DNA of 5,218 nucleotides from an uncultured Johnsonella sp. (GTDB taxonomy: Bacteria > Bacillota > Clostridia > Lachnospirales > Lachnospiraceae). The stretch lies in assembly GCA_900766185.1 (NCBI GenBank), contig CAAFUL010000110.1:1-5218 (forward strand), written 5' to 3'. The translations under genes and the position numbers were made by a program. Under the pieces are notes generated by a model. That model was given only the letters and a program-made list of their open reading frames with translations. It did not search any database and had not been told where the DNA came from. Shown here in pieces: positions 1 to 5,197 of this stretch. Within the stretch, counting starts at the first letter, position 1, and each line of letters opens with the position of its first letter.

Positions 1-75
1 GCCTTAAACTAATACTTATCATAGAAGTCCGAAAGTTGGAATTTACAGACTTTGATTCACACAGCCAATAATATC
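1..75. other. Unassigned left edge with imperfect inverted repeat
   Basis: No gene is recognised here. A plus-strand frame is open from the window edge to a TAA at 69-71 (22 codons) and could be the tail of a gene entering from the left, convergent with the SAP gene. It matches nothing I know. AAGTCCG (25-31) and CAGACTT (46-52) form a 7-bp stem with one G-T wobble around a 14-nt loop. No T-run follows on either strand, so it is a poor terminator. It could be the edge of an insertion sequence. Confidence 0.2.
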
Positions 76-693
76 CTACTTGCAATACTCTTTTATTTTA
101 CCAGCATATTCAGTCAAAAGATTCTTTGAATAAATTTTTTCATTTTTTGAATTTCTAACTTCTTTCCAAAGAATAGTAGCTACTTTTAATTTGTTCGAAT
201 AGTTGCGACTATTTTCGTCTGCACAGAAATCCTTTAAAAACTGATTCCATTGACAAACCGAATTATCATACTTGGCATAATCTGATTTTCCATAATAAAC
301 TTTTAGTATATCTTGAATTGTAAAATTCAAATCATTTTCTCTCTTTACTTTTCTCCAAGCAGTAGCCATATCAGCAGTAAATTTAAACGGTGAAATACCC
401 GTTAAAGCAGAGAAATATTCTCTGAATTTTGCATTAAAAGAAAAACCACATTTAAGTAATGGCGTATCTAAGGTAATATTTTCAACTTGCTTCTTTTCAT
501 TTTTTATTGATGACTTTTTAATCAAATTACCCTTAAAGTATTGCTCAATAATATAATTGAGTTCCTGTTTTGTACCTTTATATTCTAATCCTAATGACTT
601 GCATATCTGTGAAACTTCTTCACGATACCAATAGTATTTATTAAACTCATCAAACGATGTGATTTTATCAAACTCAGGTCTACTTTCTATCAA
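76..693 (-). CDS. SAP domain / DUF6434-type protein
   Basis: A 205-aa soluble protein, probably cytoplasmic. It opens with the RPEF motif (residues 5-8) typical of small bacterial SAP-domain/DUF6434 proteins. Residues 13-56 look like the SAP helix-loop-helix: an aromatic YYWYREE stretch (20-26), then a GTKQEL turn-and-helix (40-45). Residues 70-135 match the DUF6434 pattern, with GFSFNAKFREYF (83-94) and TIQDILKVYYG (125-135). Residues 148-180 resemble the conserved tail of these proteins (QWNQFLKDF, then ILWKEV). SAP modules bind DNA or RNA in eukaryotes, but the bacterial role is not established, so nucleic-acid binding is only an inference. The start is TTG, chosen because AGGAGG lies 7 nt upstream and the RPEF motif follows at once; no ATG fits. 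The stop of the upstream NTF2-like pseudogene overlaps this ribosome binding site, so the two were cotranscribed. The frame is intact. Confidence 0.85.
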   Translation of the reverse strand: MIESRPEFDKITSFDEFNKYYWYREEVSQICKSLGLEYKGTKQELNYIIEQYFKGNLIKKSSIKNEKKQVENITLDTPLLKCGFSFNAKFREYFSALTGISPFKFTADMATAWRKVKRENDLNFTIQDILKVYYGKSDYAKYDNSVCQWNQFLKDFCADENSRNYSNKLKVATILWKEVRNSKNEKIYSKNLLTEYAGKIKEYCK

Positions 694-700
694 TATTTTA

Positions 701-706
701 CCTCCT
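701..706 (-). promoter_or_regulatory. AGGAGG ribosome binding site fixing a TTG start
   Basis: On the minus strand a perfect AGGAGG lies 7 nt before the TTG of the SAP/DUF6434 gene. The TGA stop of the upstream pseudogene (706-708) shares a base with it, the tight stop/ribosome-binding-site packing of a two-gene operon. Confidence 0.8.
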
Positions 707-1114
707 CAAAACCAATTTGCTTTTTCATCTCTAAATAATGGGGCTTCACTCTCTTTATAAGGATTATAATTATTGCAATTACAACCAAACTCTTTAAATG
801 CTTTTATCTTATTATCGGCTGTCCAAACAATCAAAGGGATGCCGTCAAAATATTCAACTTTCCCCTTATTCATTTTATTTTTTGAAAAGCCATTCCAAAA
901 TAGTTTGATTATACTTATTAAAAAATTGCTTTATATCTCACGCAAGCACTTTTCCTCTTGCATTCCACTCATTAAACCGCAGCTTTACTATTTCCCGATT
1001 TTCATACTTAGGATACCGGATCTCAATATAAATTACATCATCTTAAAAAATATCATCTATCTGTGCAAGCCACATATCAAACCATAAACAAATGAATTTC
1101 TCTCTTTCATACAT
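706..1114 (-). pseudogene. Decayed NTF2/SnoaL-like protein gene
   Basis: Read on the minus strand from ATG at 1114, the product begins MYEREKFICLWFDMWLAQ. It continues through a DDVIYIEI segment, then PKYENREIVKLRFNEWNARG, and ends near 706 with IPLIVWTADNKIKAFKEFG and a final KANWF. The order (N-terminal helix with W, DVIY strand, PKYENR turn, FNEW helix, VWTADNKI beta-turn, KEFGC) is that of a family of about 130-aa SnoaL-like/NTF2-fold proteins in Firmicutes. Their fold forms a cone-shaped pocket, but the ligand is unknown. The frame is broken by TAA at 1043-1045 (codon 24) and TGA at 938-940 (codon 59). A one-base gain in an A-run near 877-880 shifts it into a third stop; after the shift the second half reads cleanly to TGA at 706-708. 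GGAGG lies 11 nt before the ATG. It is the dead first gene of an operon with the SAP gene. Family assignment is by remembered pattern, not alignment. Confidence 0.75.
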
Positions 1115-1151
1115 AAATTTAAGCACCTCCAAAATCAGATACTTTTTTATT

Positions 1152-1160
1152 ATTATACCA
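1152..1160 (-). promoter_or_regulatory. Extended -10 promoter for the NTF2 pseudogene / SAP operon
   Basis: The minus strand reads TGGTATAAT, a consensus -10 (TATAAT, 1152-1157) with the TG of an extended -10 one base before it. No good -35 lies 16-18 bp upstream, which extended -10 promoters tolerate. Transcription would start near 1145, about 30 nt before the pseudogene ATG. This is probably what still drives the intact SAP gene. Confidence 0.6.
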
Positions 1161-1165
1161 TTTTT

Positions 1166-1246
1166 TTGCTTGGTTTTATAGGTTCAACTCATTCCTCTTT
1201 ACCTGTGATAGTCGCTTTTCTTGTTGCAGGTGTTGTAATCACTTGA
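1166..1246 (+). pseudogene. Possible C-terminal scrap of a membrane transporter
   Basis: One plus-strand frame gives LLGFIGSTHSSLPVIVAFLVAG and then VVIT before TGA at 1244-1246. This small-residue, hydrophobic run preceded by a GS/TH loop resembles the last transmembrane helix of a major-facilitator-type transporter. It is only 26 codons, upstream codons in this frame are AT-rich and unlike protein, and no start is visible. It may be chance. The rest of 1115-1338 holds the minus-strand promoter and AT-rich spacer; I see nothing else in it. Confidence 0.2.
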
Positions 1247-1286
1247 CCACAACAAAATAACTAAATATTATTAGTATATTAAGCTC

Positions 1287-2342
1287 TTTCATGTTATACT
1301 AAAAAACAACATTAATATAAGATGCTAATATCAAAAATATGCCGTTTGATTAACTGATAACGAATTCAAAAAGCTGAAATCTGTTATTAACAAAAGCAAA
1401 CAACTAGAACAGTTAAGAGTATGGACAGATTCTTATTGATTTAGATGATGTATGTGCTGTACACTTAGATTACTCTAGTGTAGTGTATCGTTGATATCTA
1501 GCCTTTTAGTTGCTTTGTTAATAGATTGTAACATATATATCATAAAGAAAGTTGAGACTTACTCTACTATTGCTGATATTAATTAAATTTCAATGATACT
1601 ATACACTAGTAGTAGGTAAAAATTAAAATTCGACATCAAATGAAATACTACTGGTGTACTCATTCAAAAGAAGGCTCTGATTTTGTAGCTTGCATGGAAG
1701 ACCTCCTTGATGTTTATGAACCTCAATATTTCCCAGTGTAGCCAGTTGTATATATATGAAAAACCATAAAACTCTTTGATAATGTTATGGAGTCTTTGGT
1801 TTCACTTAACGGTAATAATCAGAAACTTGATTCTAATTATAAGAGAAATGTTACTTATAGTATTTTTATTTTTTGAACAACTTGGATGAAAACGCTATGT
1901 AAGTTCTCATGATTATATTGCTGCAATTAACCGGGTAATTAAAATCAAATACCTATCTGATTTAGTATTTCCGGATGTAAAGAAAATCATTTTAGTAATT
2001 GATAACATTAACACACATAAACCGGCTTCCATTTATAAAGTATTTAAACCTAAAGAGACACAACGAATTATAAAGCGACTACAAATCCACTATAATCCCA
2101 AACATTGAAGTTTACTTAATATGGGAGAAATTAAGCTTAAAGTAATGACTCATTAATGTTTCTCACTCAGAATAGCGAGCGGTGAAAAATTAAGAGTTAT
2201 CCGTCAGCATAGGCATAATATCGCAATCGGAGTGTAGCTAAGATACAATGGCATTTCAAAACCGGAAATGCACGAGAAAAATTTATATCTCTGTGTCCTG
2301 TACTTTAATCTGCTACTTCTTAGCTGAAGTATTAGACATGAT
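1287..2342 (+). mobile_element. Relic of an IS630-family insertion sequence
   Basis: The body is the decayed transposase at 1339-2308. Tentative ends are TTTCATGTTATACT at 1287-1300 and, on the opposite strand at 2328-2342, ATCATGTCTAATACT. The two align with two one-base gaps, lying 38 nt before the transposase start and 19 nt after its stop. IS630 elements duplicate TA at the target, but TA is too common here to be informative. The ends are uncertain; the element's identity rests on the transposase. It cannot move by itself. Confidence 0.5.
1339..2308 (+). pseudogene. IS630-family DDE transposase, multiply frameshifted
   Basis: Segments in different frames read in IS630 order. N-terminal pieces: TDNEFKKLKSVINKSKQ (from about 1356), ILIDLDDVCAVHLDYSSVVYR (from 1429), then VNRL and HIYHKES of the helix-turn-helix region (from 1517). 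Next comes SDFVACMEDLLDVYEPQ (from 1676), the join to the catalytic core, then YKRNVTYSIFIF. The C-terminal half (from 1875) gives KRYVSSHDYIAAINRV, KKIILVIDNINTHKPAS, IIKRLQIHYNPKH and LNMGEIKLKVMT, then after another shift WHFKTGNAREKFISLCPVL to TAA at 2306-2308. The second catalytic Asp (codon 2001-2003) and the Glu (codon 2127-2129) survive. The first, expected in a VCMDEK-like motif, is lost: the sequence there is VVYI followed by TGA (1757-1759), as if two bases were deleted. The region between the helix-turn-helix and SDFVACMED is shorter than in intact relatives, so an internal deletion is likely. Its start is approximate. Confidence 0.85.
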
Positions 2343-2351
2343 AAATATCAT
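2338..2351. repeat. Palindrome ATGATA-AA-TATCAT upstream of the TspO-like gene
   Basis: Perfect 6-bp arms with a 2-bp centre, between a weak -35-like TAGACA (2333-2338) and a -10-like TATACA (2353-2358). It could be an operator, but the 14-bp spacing of those boxes is too short for a normal promoter and AT-rich palindromes are common by chance. It also overlaps the presumed right end of the IS630 relic. Confidence 0.25.
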
Positions 2352-2364
2352 TTATACACTACTC

Positions 2365-2381
2365 TAGATTAATTAAATCTA
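2365..2381 (+). promoter_or_regulatory. Small hairpin in the leader of the TspO-like gene
   Basis: TAGATT (2365-2370) and AATCTA (2376-2381) are perfect 6-bp arms around a 5-nt loop, ending 6 nt before the AGGAGG of the next gene. It would be a weak AT-rich hairpin in the mRNA leader. It could influence initiation, but no T-run follows, so it is not a terminator. Confidence 0.3.
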
Positions 2382-2387
2382 ATATAC

Positions 2388-2393
2388 AGGAGG
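2388..2393 (+). promoter_or_regulatory. Ribosome binding site AGGAGG
   Basis: A perfect AGGAGG 6 nt before ATG at 2400, which fixes the start of the TspO-like membrane protein. Confidence 0.85.
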
Positions 2394-2399
2394 TTTATT

Positions 2400-3185
2400 A
2401 TGAAACAAATAAGCACGAAAGCTAAATCATGGATTAATTTAATAGTATTTTTAATAACACTAATTCTTAACTATTTAACAGCATCCGGGTTCATTAATGG
2501 AATGAGTCAAAAAGTAGTGTCTAATAAATATAATACACTAATTACACCTGCGGGATTTGCATTTTCAATTTGGGGGATAATTTATTCTTTGATTGGCATT
2601 TCTTTAATTTATATGTTAGTAAAAAGCACAGAAACAAAAGTTAAGAATTTAATCGGTATTTTAACACCGGTGATTTTATTTAACTTCCTATTCAATATTT
2701 TATGGAACATTAGTTTTTCATATGAAAAAATCGGTTTTTCAACTATATGTATATCTTTAATACTCATAAGTCTTATTTTAATTAATAAAAAATTATATGT
2801 TCATAGGAAAGAAATAGAATATAGACTTACAAGTGTTGCTTTTGGTATATATGCAGGATGGATAACAATAGCTTCATTTGTTAATATACTTGCTTTTCTA
2901 GTAAGTATAAATTGGGATGGTTTTGGAATTTCTCAAACAATTTGGGCTCCAATAATTTTATTAATAATTATAGTTATCTCTATTTTGATAAATACAAAAT
3001 TAAACAATGCAGTATATTTTTTACCTATAGCTTGGGCTATTTTTGGCATAGTAATTAAAATAAATACAGCGGAAAATACAGTTATTTATGGACCATATAT
3101 GATGCCATTAGGAATTGTTGGAATTGTTATCCTAATATTACTTTCAATAATTCAATTTAAGAAAAATAAATACTGTGTTGTATAA
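2400..3185 (+). CDS. TspO/MBR-like (tryptophan-rich sensory protein type) membrane protein
   Basis: A 261-aa integral membrane protein with about eight predicted helices: roughly 10-30, 51-74, 85-106, 112-130, 145-169, 181-199, 203-221 and 231-252. The motif ITPAGFAFSIWGIIY (48-62) is typical of the Firmicute branch annotated as tryptophan-rich sensory protein. LFNILWNISFS (97-107) and YAGWITIASFVNI (151-163) correspond to the Trp-containing helices of the TspO/MBR fold. Classic TspO proteins are about 160 aa with five helices, so this longer form has extra helices at the C-terminus. TspO proteins bind porphyrins and cholesterol-like ligands and act as sensors or transporters; for this longer branch substrate and role are unknown to me. 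It acts in the cytoplasmic membrane. It stands alone, downstream of the IS630 relic, with no convincing promoter, and may depend on the altered upstream sequence. The frame is intact. Confidence 0.75.
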   Translation: MKQISTKAKSWINLIVFLITLILNYLTASGFINGMSQKVVSNKYNTLITPAGFAFSIWGIIYSLIGISLIYMLVKSTETKVKNLIGILTPVILFNFLFNILWNISFSYEKIGFSTICISLILISLILINKKLYVHRKEIEYRLTSVAFGIYAGWITIASFVNILAFLVSINWDGFGISQTIWAPIILLIIIVISILINTKLNNAVYFLPIAWAIFGIVIKINTAENTVIYGPYMMPLGIVGIVILILLSIIQFKKNKYCVV

Positions 3186-3186
3186 A

Positions 3187-3207
3187 ATAGAAAACAATTA
3201 TTTCTAT
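3187..3207. repeat. Weak AT-rich hairpin after the TspO-like gene
   Basis: ATAGAAA (3187-3193) and TTTCTAT (3201-3207) are perfect 7-bp arms with a 7-nt loop, starting 2 nt after the TAA. There is one GC pair and no T-run, so at best it is a weak terminator or 3' end stabiliser. The rest of 3208-3290 shows nothing recognisable. Confidence 0.3.
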
Positions 3208-3290
3208 ATTCTTAATACTAAATGAGTAATGTGAAATCAAATATTGATCAATAAATAGGATTTTTTATTAAAACAGATATTTTATATTCG

Positions 3291-3638
3291 TTACAATAAA
3301 GGATAAATTTCCACTCTGAAAGTGTATGGGAATTTATCCTTTTGATTTCCATTAATTAAAGAGATAATATCCTTTGCAATCATACCTCTGTATGCATTAC
3401 TGTACTCATCAAGATTGCGAAACCTAGGCTTTCTATAGTAAATACTATGTAATTCCTTCTTTTCCAGACTCCACTCATCACATGAAATCATCCATTGTTT
3501 AGATCCTCCAAGAATAACCTCATACTTTGGAAACATATCTACATCTAACCTATAAAATTCTGCAACTTTTCTATATTTAGTTATTACATAATCTACTGTA
3601 TTGTCAATTGAACTTGTAATTATTAATACCTTTTTCAT
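3291..3638 (-). pseudogene. N-terminal fragment of an ATP-grasp (RiPP maturase-like) protein
   Basis: The frame encodes 115 aa from ATG at 3638. It begins MKKVLIITSSIDNTVDYVI, a beta-strand and helix typical of the pre-ATP-grasp domain. It continues through LDVDMFPKYEV (31-41) to SIYYRKPRFRNLDEYS (65-80) and RGMIAKDIISLING (84-97). The YYRKP block followed by a helix ending in LING resembles the N-terminal domain of MvdC/MvdD-type and grasp-with-spasm ATP-grasp enzymes, which ligate or cyclise ribosomal peptides. Such enzymes are normally about 300 aa or more; the whole ATP-binding and catalytic part is absent. After G97 the frame runs through a hairpin (3298-3342) to TAA, so the last 18 residues may not be native. 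A longer frame opens at 3677, but MKK at 3638 is preferred for its family-like opening and the AAAGGGTGG site just before it. A truncated, probably inactive gene. No precursor peptide or export gene is beside it. Confidence 0.6.
3298..3342. terminator. Strong hairpin, probable bidirectional terminator
   Basis: AAAGGATAAATTTCC (3298-3312) pairs with GGGAATTTATCCTTT (3328-3342): 15 bp with a single G-U wobble on the plus-strand transcript. The 15-nt loop holds a further ACT/AGT pairing. On the plus strand the arm ends in TTTT and then GATTT, and an A-run precedes the stem, the arrangement seen at two-way terminators. It separates the convergent TspO-like gene and ATP-grasp fragment. It lies inside the end of the fragment's reading frame, unusual for a native terminator and consistent with a deletion joining the gene to a distant 3' end. 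Confidence 0.55.
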
Positions 3639-3716
3639 CTCCACCCTTTGCCAAAAAATATACACCTGCATACACATTAATTTTCATAAGGACTATGCAA
3701 TTTCCCAAGTGTATTT

Positions 3717-3744
3717 ATTATACATCCCTATTAAATATTTTCAA
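3717..3744 (-). promoter_or_regulatory. Consensus-like sigma-A promoter for the ATP-grasp fragment
   Basis: Minus strand: TTGAAA (-35, 3739-3744), a 16-bp spacer, then TATAAT (-10, 3717-3722). Transcription would start near 3710, giving a leader of about 70 nt before ATG at 3638. This is the best promoter in the window, and it drives a truncated gene. Confidence 0.65.
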
Positions 3745-3798
3745 GCAAGAAAGTGAGATACAATAATAAGCATCACACAAACTATATATATTTTTTTA

Positions 3799-3806
3799 CT
3801 CCTCCT
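3799..3806 (-). promoter_or_regulatory. Orphan ribosome binding site after the CD1107-like gene
   Basis: AGGAGGAG on the minus strand overlaps the TAG stop (3805-3807) of the DUF4366 gene. In conjugative elements that arrangement initiates the next gene, often a small DUF4315 coiled-coil protein. Here it is followed by A-rich and TATATA sequence, and no open frame starts within range: the nearest ATG, at about 3770, gives 10 codons. It marks a breakpoint where the next gene was lost. Confidence 0.5.
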
Positions 3807-4635
3807 AATAAGCATCTATTGCCATATCATCCACTTCTTCCTGCTCCACTTCCTCCTGTGTTTCTTCCGGTTCTTCTACATTATCCCCGCTTTCATAATC
3901 ATCCTCAAGCTCATTATAGTCTTCATCATCCTCGCTTTTCTCCTGCTTTTTCTTGTAAATTTTAAAATAATATCCTGCTCCGACAACTGACATGACAAGC
4001 AATCCTAAAAATATATAAAGCCCTGCTCCTTTACTTACTTCCTTATTTTTAGGCTCTTCCTTTACCGGTTCTTCTTTTGTTACTTCTGTTGGTCGCGGTA
4101 CCTCTTCTATCTTTTTTACTTCCTCTTTAGGTTTTTCTTTTGCTTCAACCATATTTAATAAATCATCTTCACTTACCTCTGTAAGCAACATGACATTTTG
4201 CCCTTCTTCATCATAATTAATGATTAGATGAAAGGTCTTTCCGGATTTTGTTTTAAATGTAATGAACTGTCTGACATCGGCAAAATATTTACTACTTTCA
4301 TTCTCCGTACTTTCTCCATCATGAATAGGATAGCCTTGATTGGCATTATTTACATTTTCTATAAGTTCCGCCTTTGCACTGCCTTCTGCTGTAGGAATAC
4401 TTTTATTTATACTATCACTTTGGCTGCCTACCTGATTATCACTTGGAGGCTATTTTGCCTCCAGTTTATTCGGAAAGCGTACTTCCTTTTCTTCTTTATT
4501 ATCTTTACTTGCTGTTTCCCGAGTTGCCTCAGTTTCTATTTCACTTTCACTAACCTGTGCAAAAACATATGTAGGGTAAATATTCCCTATAATAAACATC
4601 AAAAGTAGGTAAATAACTCCTACCAATCTTTTCAC
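3805..4635 (-). pseudogene. CD1107-family (DUF4366) mobile-element membrane protein with an in-frame amber codon
   Basis: A single frame from GTG at 4635 to TAG at 3805-3807 (276 codons) is interrupted only by TAG at 4450-4452 (codon 62). Residues 1-26 form a signal peptide: MKRL, a hydrophobic core, and a cleavage-like VFA-Q. A Ser/Glu/Thr-rich stretch follows to the stop. After it, VRQFITFKTKSGKTFHLI (about 121-138), then NYDEEGQNVMLLTEVSEDDL, form the DUF4366 core. Next come a Pro/Glu/Lys-rich linker, a membrane helix (about 203-224), KIYKKK as cytoplasmic anchor, and a long Asp/Glu tail. This is the architecture of CD1107-type proteins in Tn1549/CTn-like conjugative elements, near the VirB4 and NlpC/P60 genes of the transfer machinery; exact function unknown. 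None of those neighbours is present. The GTG start has a weak ribosome binding site. Readthrough would restore the whole protein; otherwise a 61-aa secreted stub results. ATG at 4191 falls mid-domain and is unlikely to be a real start. Confidence 0.75.
4445..4462. repeat. GC-rich hairpin enclosing the amber codon
   Basis: GGAGGC (4445-4450) and GCCTCC (4457-4462) are perfect 6-bp arms with a 6-nt loop. Outer ACT/AGT can add three pairs with one bulged base. The amber codon of the CD1107-like gene (4450-4452) starts in the loop and ends in the 3' arm of the minus-strand transcript. It is among the most GC-rich hairpins in an AT-rich window. It may be chance within coding sequence. Confidence 0.5.
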
Positions 4636-4688
4636 CCTGTTCTTTTTAGATGTCCTCTATAAAAAAACTGTGTATTTAATTTTTCAGC

Positions 4689-4711
4689 AAAAAATCAAAA
4701 GATTGTTTTTT
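4689..4711. terminator. Weak possible terminator between the NTF2-like and CD1107-like genes
   Basis: AATC (4693-4696) and GATT (4701-4704) form a short stem extended by flanking A and T runs with one mismatch. Each strand shows a T-run after the stem. The GC content is very low, so this is a weak call. It is about 40 nt downstream of the NTF2-like stop, where a terminator would be expected. The rest of 4636-4747 holds nothing else I can name. Confidence 0.3.
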
Positions 4712-4747
4712 CTATCCTCTAAAATATTTGCTAAAGATAAATCCAAT

Positions 4748-5137
4748 TTATTCCCAAAATTTATCTTCTACTGTTTGATATTGTGCAAAAGTCCATACTT
4801 CTTGTATTTTTCCATCTTCTATTTTAAACAAATCAATTCCCGGATCATTTAATTTTTCATTACCTTTTTCTGCTAATGAAACAACACTTGCAGCAACAAA
4901 ACAATCATTACTTGCAGCCCACTCTGTCATTACCCTGAATGTTCCATTACTTCTTTTCGCAAATTCTCCTAAACATTCTCCAAGTGCTTGTTTTCCTTTA
5001 ATTATTCCTGATAGAGAACTTTCTCCACCCATATGCCATACAATCGTATCTGCCATTGTTTCAAAAGCTGCTTCAAAATCTCCTCTTGATAATGCTTCTG
5101 TGTAAGTATTAAATACTTTCATAACTTCATTTTTCAT
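4748..5137 (-). CDS. NTF2/SnoaL-like fold protein
   Basis: A 129-aa soluble protein, the usual length for single-domain SnoaL-like/NTF2-family proteins. An N-terminal helix pair (residues 2-30, with ALSRGDFEAAFETMAD at 15-30) is followed by TIVWHMGG (31-38), the strand after the D of the family's DDIVWH-type motif. GIIKGKQALGECLGEF (44-59) is the third helix. Strands follow: FRVMTEWAASNDCFVAASVV (67-86), then GIDLFKIEDGKIQEVWTF (100-117), the characteristic DG-turn hairpin that closes the pocket. The fold holds small hydrophobic ligands or acts as isomerase, hydrolase or dehydratase; no substrate can be named from sequence. W34, H35 and W115 are plausible pocket residues by inference. GGAG lies 10 nt before the ATG and a consensus -10 is upstream, so it has its own promoter. 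It is not a copy of the NTF2-like pseudogene at 706-1114; the sequences differ greatly. Confidence 0.8.
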   Translation of the reverse strand: MKNEVMKVFNTYTEALSRGDFEAAFETMADTIVWHMGGESSLSGIIKGKQALGECLGEFAKRSNGTFRVMTEWAASNDCFVAASVVSLAEKGNEKLNDPGIDLFKIEDGKIQEVWTFAQYQTVEDKFWE

Positions 5138-5163
5138 ATCTGTTTATCTCCTTTTTTAATATT

Positions 5164-5184
5164 GGAAATTTACTTTTGATTTCC
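5164..5184 (-). repeat. Short inverted repeat in the leader of the NTF2-like gene
   Basis: GGAAAT (5164-5169) and ATTTCC (5179-5184) are perfect 6-bp arms around a 9-nt loop, just downstream of the expected transcription start. It could form a 5' hairpin or be an operator half-site pair. It shares a 12-bp identical run with sequence at 3339-3350. Confidence 0.3.
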
Positions 5185-5191
5185 TGTTTAT

Positions 5192-5197
5192 ATTATA
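5192..5197 (-). promoter_or_regulatory. -10 box TATAAT for the NTF2-like gene
   Basis: The minus strand reads TATAAT about 55 nt before the ATG at 5137. At a 17-bp spacing the -35 would lie at 5215-5220, cut by the window edge, so only its last part could be seen. Transcription would start near 5185. Confidence 0.5.

Noticed and set aside
773..1087. Plus-strand open frame of 104 codons
   Set aside because: It is antisense to the NTF2-like pseudogene, has no ribosome binding site, and its composition is that of reversed AT-rich coding sequence.
3603..3686. Minus-strand 27-codon frame (MKINVYAGVYFLAKGG...) overlapping the ATP-grasp start, a tempting precursor peptide
   Set aside because: It has no ribosome binding site, overlaps the maturase start out of frame, and lacks a leader/core layout or any known core motif. 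It is most likely chance.
3753..3965. Plus-strand open frame of 70 codons rich in Pro and His
   Set aside because: It is the complement of the Glu-rich acidic tail codons of the DUF4366 gene and has no Shine-Dalgarno site.
4191..4450. ATG at 4191 as the start of a separate 128-aa gene
   Set aside because: The same frame is open upstream to the amber codon and encodes conserved DUF4366 residues just before this ATG, so it is an internal methionine.
4228..4608. Plus-strand open frame of 126 codons, Cys/Phe-rich
   Set aside because: It is a shadow of the DUF4366 gene, whose frame explains the sequence with a signal peptide and conserved core.
4670..4852. Plus-strand open frame of 60 codons rich in Phe and Leu
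   Set aside because: It overlaps the well-supported NTF2-like gene in antisense and has no recognisable protein features.
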